Source of the DNA: UBA4661 sp002405405
GTDB lineage: Bacteria > Bacteroidota > Ignavibacteria > Kapaibacteriales > UBA4661
Length of the DNA stretch: 7,574 nucleotides
NCBI GenBank assembly: GCA_036847245.1
Contig: DAIUAL010000160.1
Span: 1-7,574 of the forward strand
Reading direction: 5' to 3'
Numbering within the stretch: the first letter of the stretch is position 1; the number at the start of each line of letters is the position of its first letter. Of the stretch, positions 5,853-7,574 are shown in pieces. Both the position numbers and the translations under genes were made by a program. The notes under the pieces were generated by a model. It was not told where the DNA came from and searched no databases. It was given only the letters and a program-made list of their open reading frames with translations.

Positions 5853-6998
5853 ATGAAACGTGCATTATTTATTGATCGTGATGGCACAATTATTCTCGAG
5901 CCGGAGGATTTTCAAATTGACTCTCTTGCGAAGTTAGAATTCCTTCCGGCTGTCTTGCGTAGTCTATATCGCATTCAGTCGGAAACAGATTTTGAGTTTG
6001 TGATGGTAACAAATCAGGATGGTTTAGGTACTGCATCGTTTCCTGAAGATACTTTTCATCCGGCTCATGAAAAAATGCTGACAACCCTATACAACGAAGG
6101 TGTTACGTTCTCAGCAATTCATATTGATCGTTCTTTCCCTGAAGAACATCTTCCTACGCGTAAGCCTGGCACAGCAATGCTTACTGGATATATGCAGGGC
6201 GAGTATAATCTTCATGAAAGTTATGTTATCGGTGATCGTATTACAGATATCCAGCTTGCACAGAATCTCGGAGCAAAAGCAATTTACATTCATGCGGAGG
6301 AGACCCCCCATCCAGATGCAGTTTTGACAACAAGAAATTGGAATACAATTGCTGATTTCCTCATAGCAAAATCACATACACCACGTATTGGTGAGGTGCA
6401 TCGTGTAACAAAAGAAACCGATATTTATGTAAAAGTGAATCTTGATGGTGCGGGCTTGAGTACAATTCATACAGGGTTAGGATTCTTCGACCATATGCTC
6501 GATCAATTAGCACGTCATTCAGGATGTGATCTTACCATTACCGCTCAAGGTGATTTGCACATTGATGAGCATCATACGATTGAGGATACGGCAATTACAC
6601 TCGGTGAAGCATTTGCAAAAGCAATGGGTGATAAGCGAGGCATGGAGCGATATGGTTTTCTTCTGCCAATGGACGAAGCATTAGCATTTGCTGAATTCGG
6701 TATAGGCTCAAATGAAGAACTTCATGCGGCAATTGACTTTGGCGGGCGCAATTGGTTGGTATGGTCTGCACAATTCCAACGAGAGAAAATTGGAGATATG
6801 CCAACAGAGATGTTCTATCATTTCTTTAAATCATTTAGCGATGCGGCAAAATGTACTTTGAATATTCGTGCAACCGCCGATAATGAACATCATAAGATCG
6901 AGGCAATTTTCAAGGCAGTAGCTCGTGCTATTAAACAGGCTGTTCGGCGCGATTATAAGAATGCACATGTCCTGCCAAGTACAAAAGGTGTTTTATAG
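5853..6998 (+). CDS. hisB: Bifunctional histidinol-phosphatase / imidazoleglycerol-phosphate dehydratase
   Basis: A 381-residue two-domain enzyme, slightly longer than the roughly 355 to 375 residues usual for this type. Residues 1-165 are a HAD phosphatase (histidinol phosphate to histidinol): FIDRDGT with nucleophile Asp8 and acid Asp10, VTNQDGLGT (52-60), Lys104 in TRKPGT, and GDRITD with Asp128 and Asp132. Residues from about 178 are the dehydratase: GFFDHMLDQLARH, DEHHTIEDT (238-246), PMDE (272-275), GDMPTEM (314-320), NEHHKIEA (344-351) and the terminal LPSTKGVL; the His/Glu sets bind two Mn ions. Two oddities: the Cys/His zinc loop of the E. coli phosphatase is replaced by IDRSFPEEHLP, as I recall for Bacteroidota HisB; and about 12 extra residues (FAEFGIGSNEEL region) interrupt the usual MDExLA...D-GGR segment. 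No Shine-Dalgarno is seen; the ATG at 855 bases' equivalent here is fixed by the MKRALFIDRDG N-terminus. It is followed 52 bases later by hisH. Confidence 0.96.
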   Translation: MKRALFIDRDGTIILEPEDFQIDSLAKLEFLPAVLRSLYRIQSETDFEFVMVTNQDGLGTASFPEDTFHPAHEKMLTTLYNEGVTFSAIHIDRSFPEEHLPTRKPGTAMLTGYMQGEYNLHESYVIGDRITDIQLAQNLGAKAIYIHAEETPHPDAVLTTRNWNTIADFLIAKSHTPRIGEVHRVTKETDIYVKVNLDGAGLSTIHTGLGFFDHMLDQLARHSGCDLTITAQGDLHIDEHHTIEDTAITLGEAFAKAMGDKRGMERYGFLLPMDEALAFAEFGIGSNEELHAAIDFGGRNWLVWSAQFQREKIGDMPTEMFYHFFKSFSDAAKCTLNIRATADNEHHKIEAIFKAVARAIKQAVRRDYKNAHVLPSTKGVL

Positions 6999-7050
6999 GT
7001 GAACACGGATAGAAGAAGAATTTTTATTGACCTTCCAACAAAAAATAATC

Positions 7051-7574
7051 ATGAATGTTGCAATCGTACAATACAATGCAGGCAATGTACAATCGGTGAT
7101 TTATGCCTTGAATCGTTTGGGTGTACAGCCGATATTGACTGATAATCCTGATAAACTTCGTGCTGCGGATAAAGTCATTTTCCCCGGCGTTGGGGAAGCA
7201 AGTACGACGATGAAATATCTTCGGGAACACAAACTCGATGAGGTCATTCGCTCTTTGAAACAACCTGTTCTTGCAACATGCATCGGTATGCAATTACTTT
7301 GCGAATACTCCGAAGAAAATAACACCGAATGTTTGGGTATTATTCCGGCGCGTGTGGTGCGATTCCCGGATCAAGAAGCCATGCTCGGAGAAAAAAATCC
7401 CCATGTCGGGTGGAATAATTTGACGAGAATGTCTTCTCCTCTGTTCGATAATTTGCCTGTTCCCGCTACAAACCCGTTACCATTTGTCTATTATGTGCAG
7501 AGCTATTGCGTAGTACAAAATGACTACACGAATGCAGAAACAGAGTATATTATGACCGTTAGTACTGGCTTGCA
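7051..7574 (+). CDS. hisH: Imidazole glycerol phosphate synthase, glutaminase subunit (C-terminus beyond the window)
   Basis: The first 174 residues of a protein usually near 200, cut by the window edge. HisH hydrolyses glutamine and passes ammonia to HisF, which makes imidazole glycerol phosphate and AICAR. Visible: MNVAIVQYNAGNVQSV at the start; FPGVGEAST (44-52), the oxyanion-side loop; ATCIGMQLL (75-83) with nucleophile Cys77; PHVGWNNL (117-124), a HisF-contact segment; and FVYYVQSY (145-152). The catalytic His and Glu of the triad should lie just beyond the edge. The FVHSY motif common in HisH reads YVQSY here, with Gln150 in place of His. The start at 7051 gives the standard N-terminus; no Shine-Dalgarno precedes it. 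The 52-base gap after hisB has no terminator, so the two genes are probably one operon, with hisA and hisF expected downstream. Confidence 0.95.
   Translation, partial: MNVAIVQYNAGNVQSVIYALNRLGVQPILTDNPDKLRAADKVIFPGVGEASTTMKYLREHKLDEVIRSLKQPVLATCIGMQLLCEYSEENNTECLGIIPARVVRFPDQEAMLGEKNPHVGWNNLTRMSSPLFDNLPVPATNPLPFVYYVQSYCVVQNDYTNAETEYIMTVSTGL

Noticed and set aside
7024..7325. Two minus-strand open frames opposite hisH
   Set aside because: They are antisense to a clear HisH coding region with intact motifs and show no features of their own.

Overview
The window is AT-leaning bacterial DNA that best fits the Bacteroidota/FCB group, possibly a deep lineage such as the Kapabacteria/Ignavibacteria/Chlorobi side. 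This is inferred from three things: a DUF3127-type OB-fold protein, a bifunctional HisB of the Bacteroidota sequence type, and mostly absent Shine-Dalgarno sequences. No rRNA, tRNA, IS element or CRISPR array was recognised.

Layout. (1) At the left edge, on the minus strand, lies the first 40 codons of a lipoprotein (1-122). (2) About 300 bp without a convincing gene follow. They end in a long imperfect inverted repeat (314-402) and a T9 tract just before a DUF3127 gene (430-768), whose product ends in DDDIPF, the same six residues as the tip of E. coli SSB. (3) hisC (855-1955) follows with no visible terminator between it and the DUF3127 gene. The first 110 bases of hisC contain a terminator-shaped hairpin with a T7 run. 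(4) An M16B peptidase gene pair (2106-3482 and 3556-5730) encodes two exported proteins: a zinc-binding HxxEH subunit, and a partner that has lost HxxEH but carries an Arg...Tyr pair and an extra C-terminal LolA-like domain. (5) A compact control region (5750-5831) holds a 20-bp dyad with a TTGACA box at its centre, a TATTAT box 16 bp downstream, and a strong intrinsic terminator whose left arm overlaps the expected transcription start. (6) hisB (5853-6998) and hisH (7051 to the window edge) run on as an apparent operon.

How the genes work together. HisB (dehydratase and phosphatase), HisC (transaminase) and HisH (glutaminase of imidazole glycerol phosphate synthase) are histidine biosynthesis steps. 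In Bacteroidota hisC and hisB are usually adjacent. Here the M16 pair sits between them and hisB-hisH appears to have its own promoter. The M16 pair probably forms one heterodimeric envelope peptidase in which one subunit supplies zinc and the other supplies substrate-binding residues.

The least ordinary items are the nested dyad/promoter/terminator before hisB, the terminator-like hairpin inside hisC, the long hairpin before the DUF3127 gene, the LolA-like fusion on the inactive M16 subunit, and a 12-residue insertion in the HisB dehydratase domain. No wholly new multi-gene system is evident.
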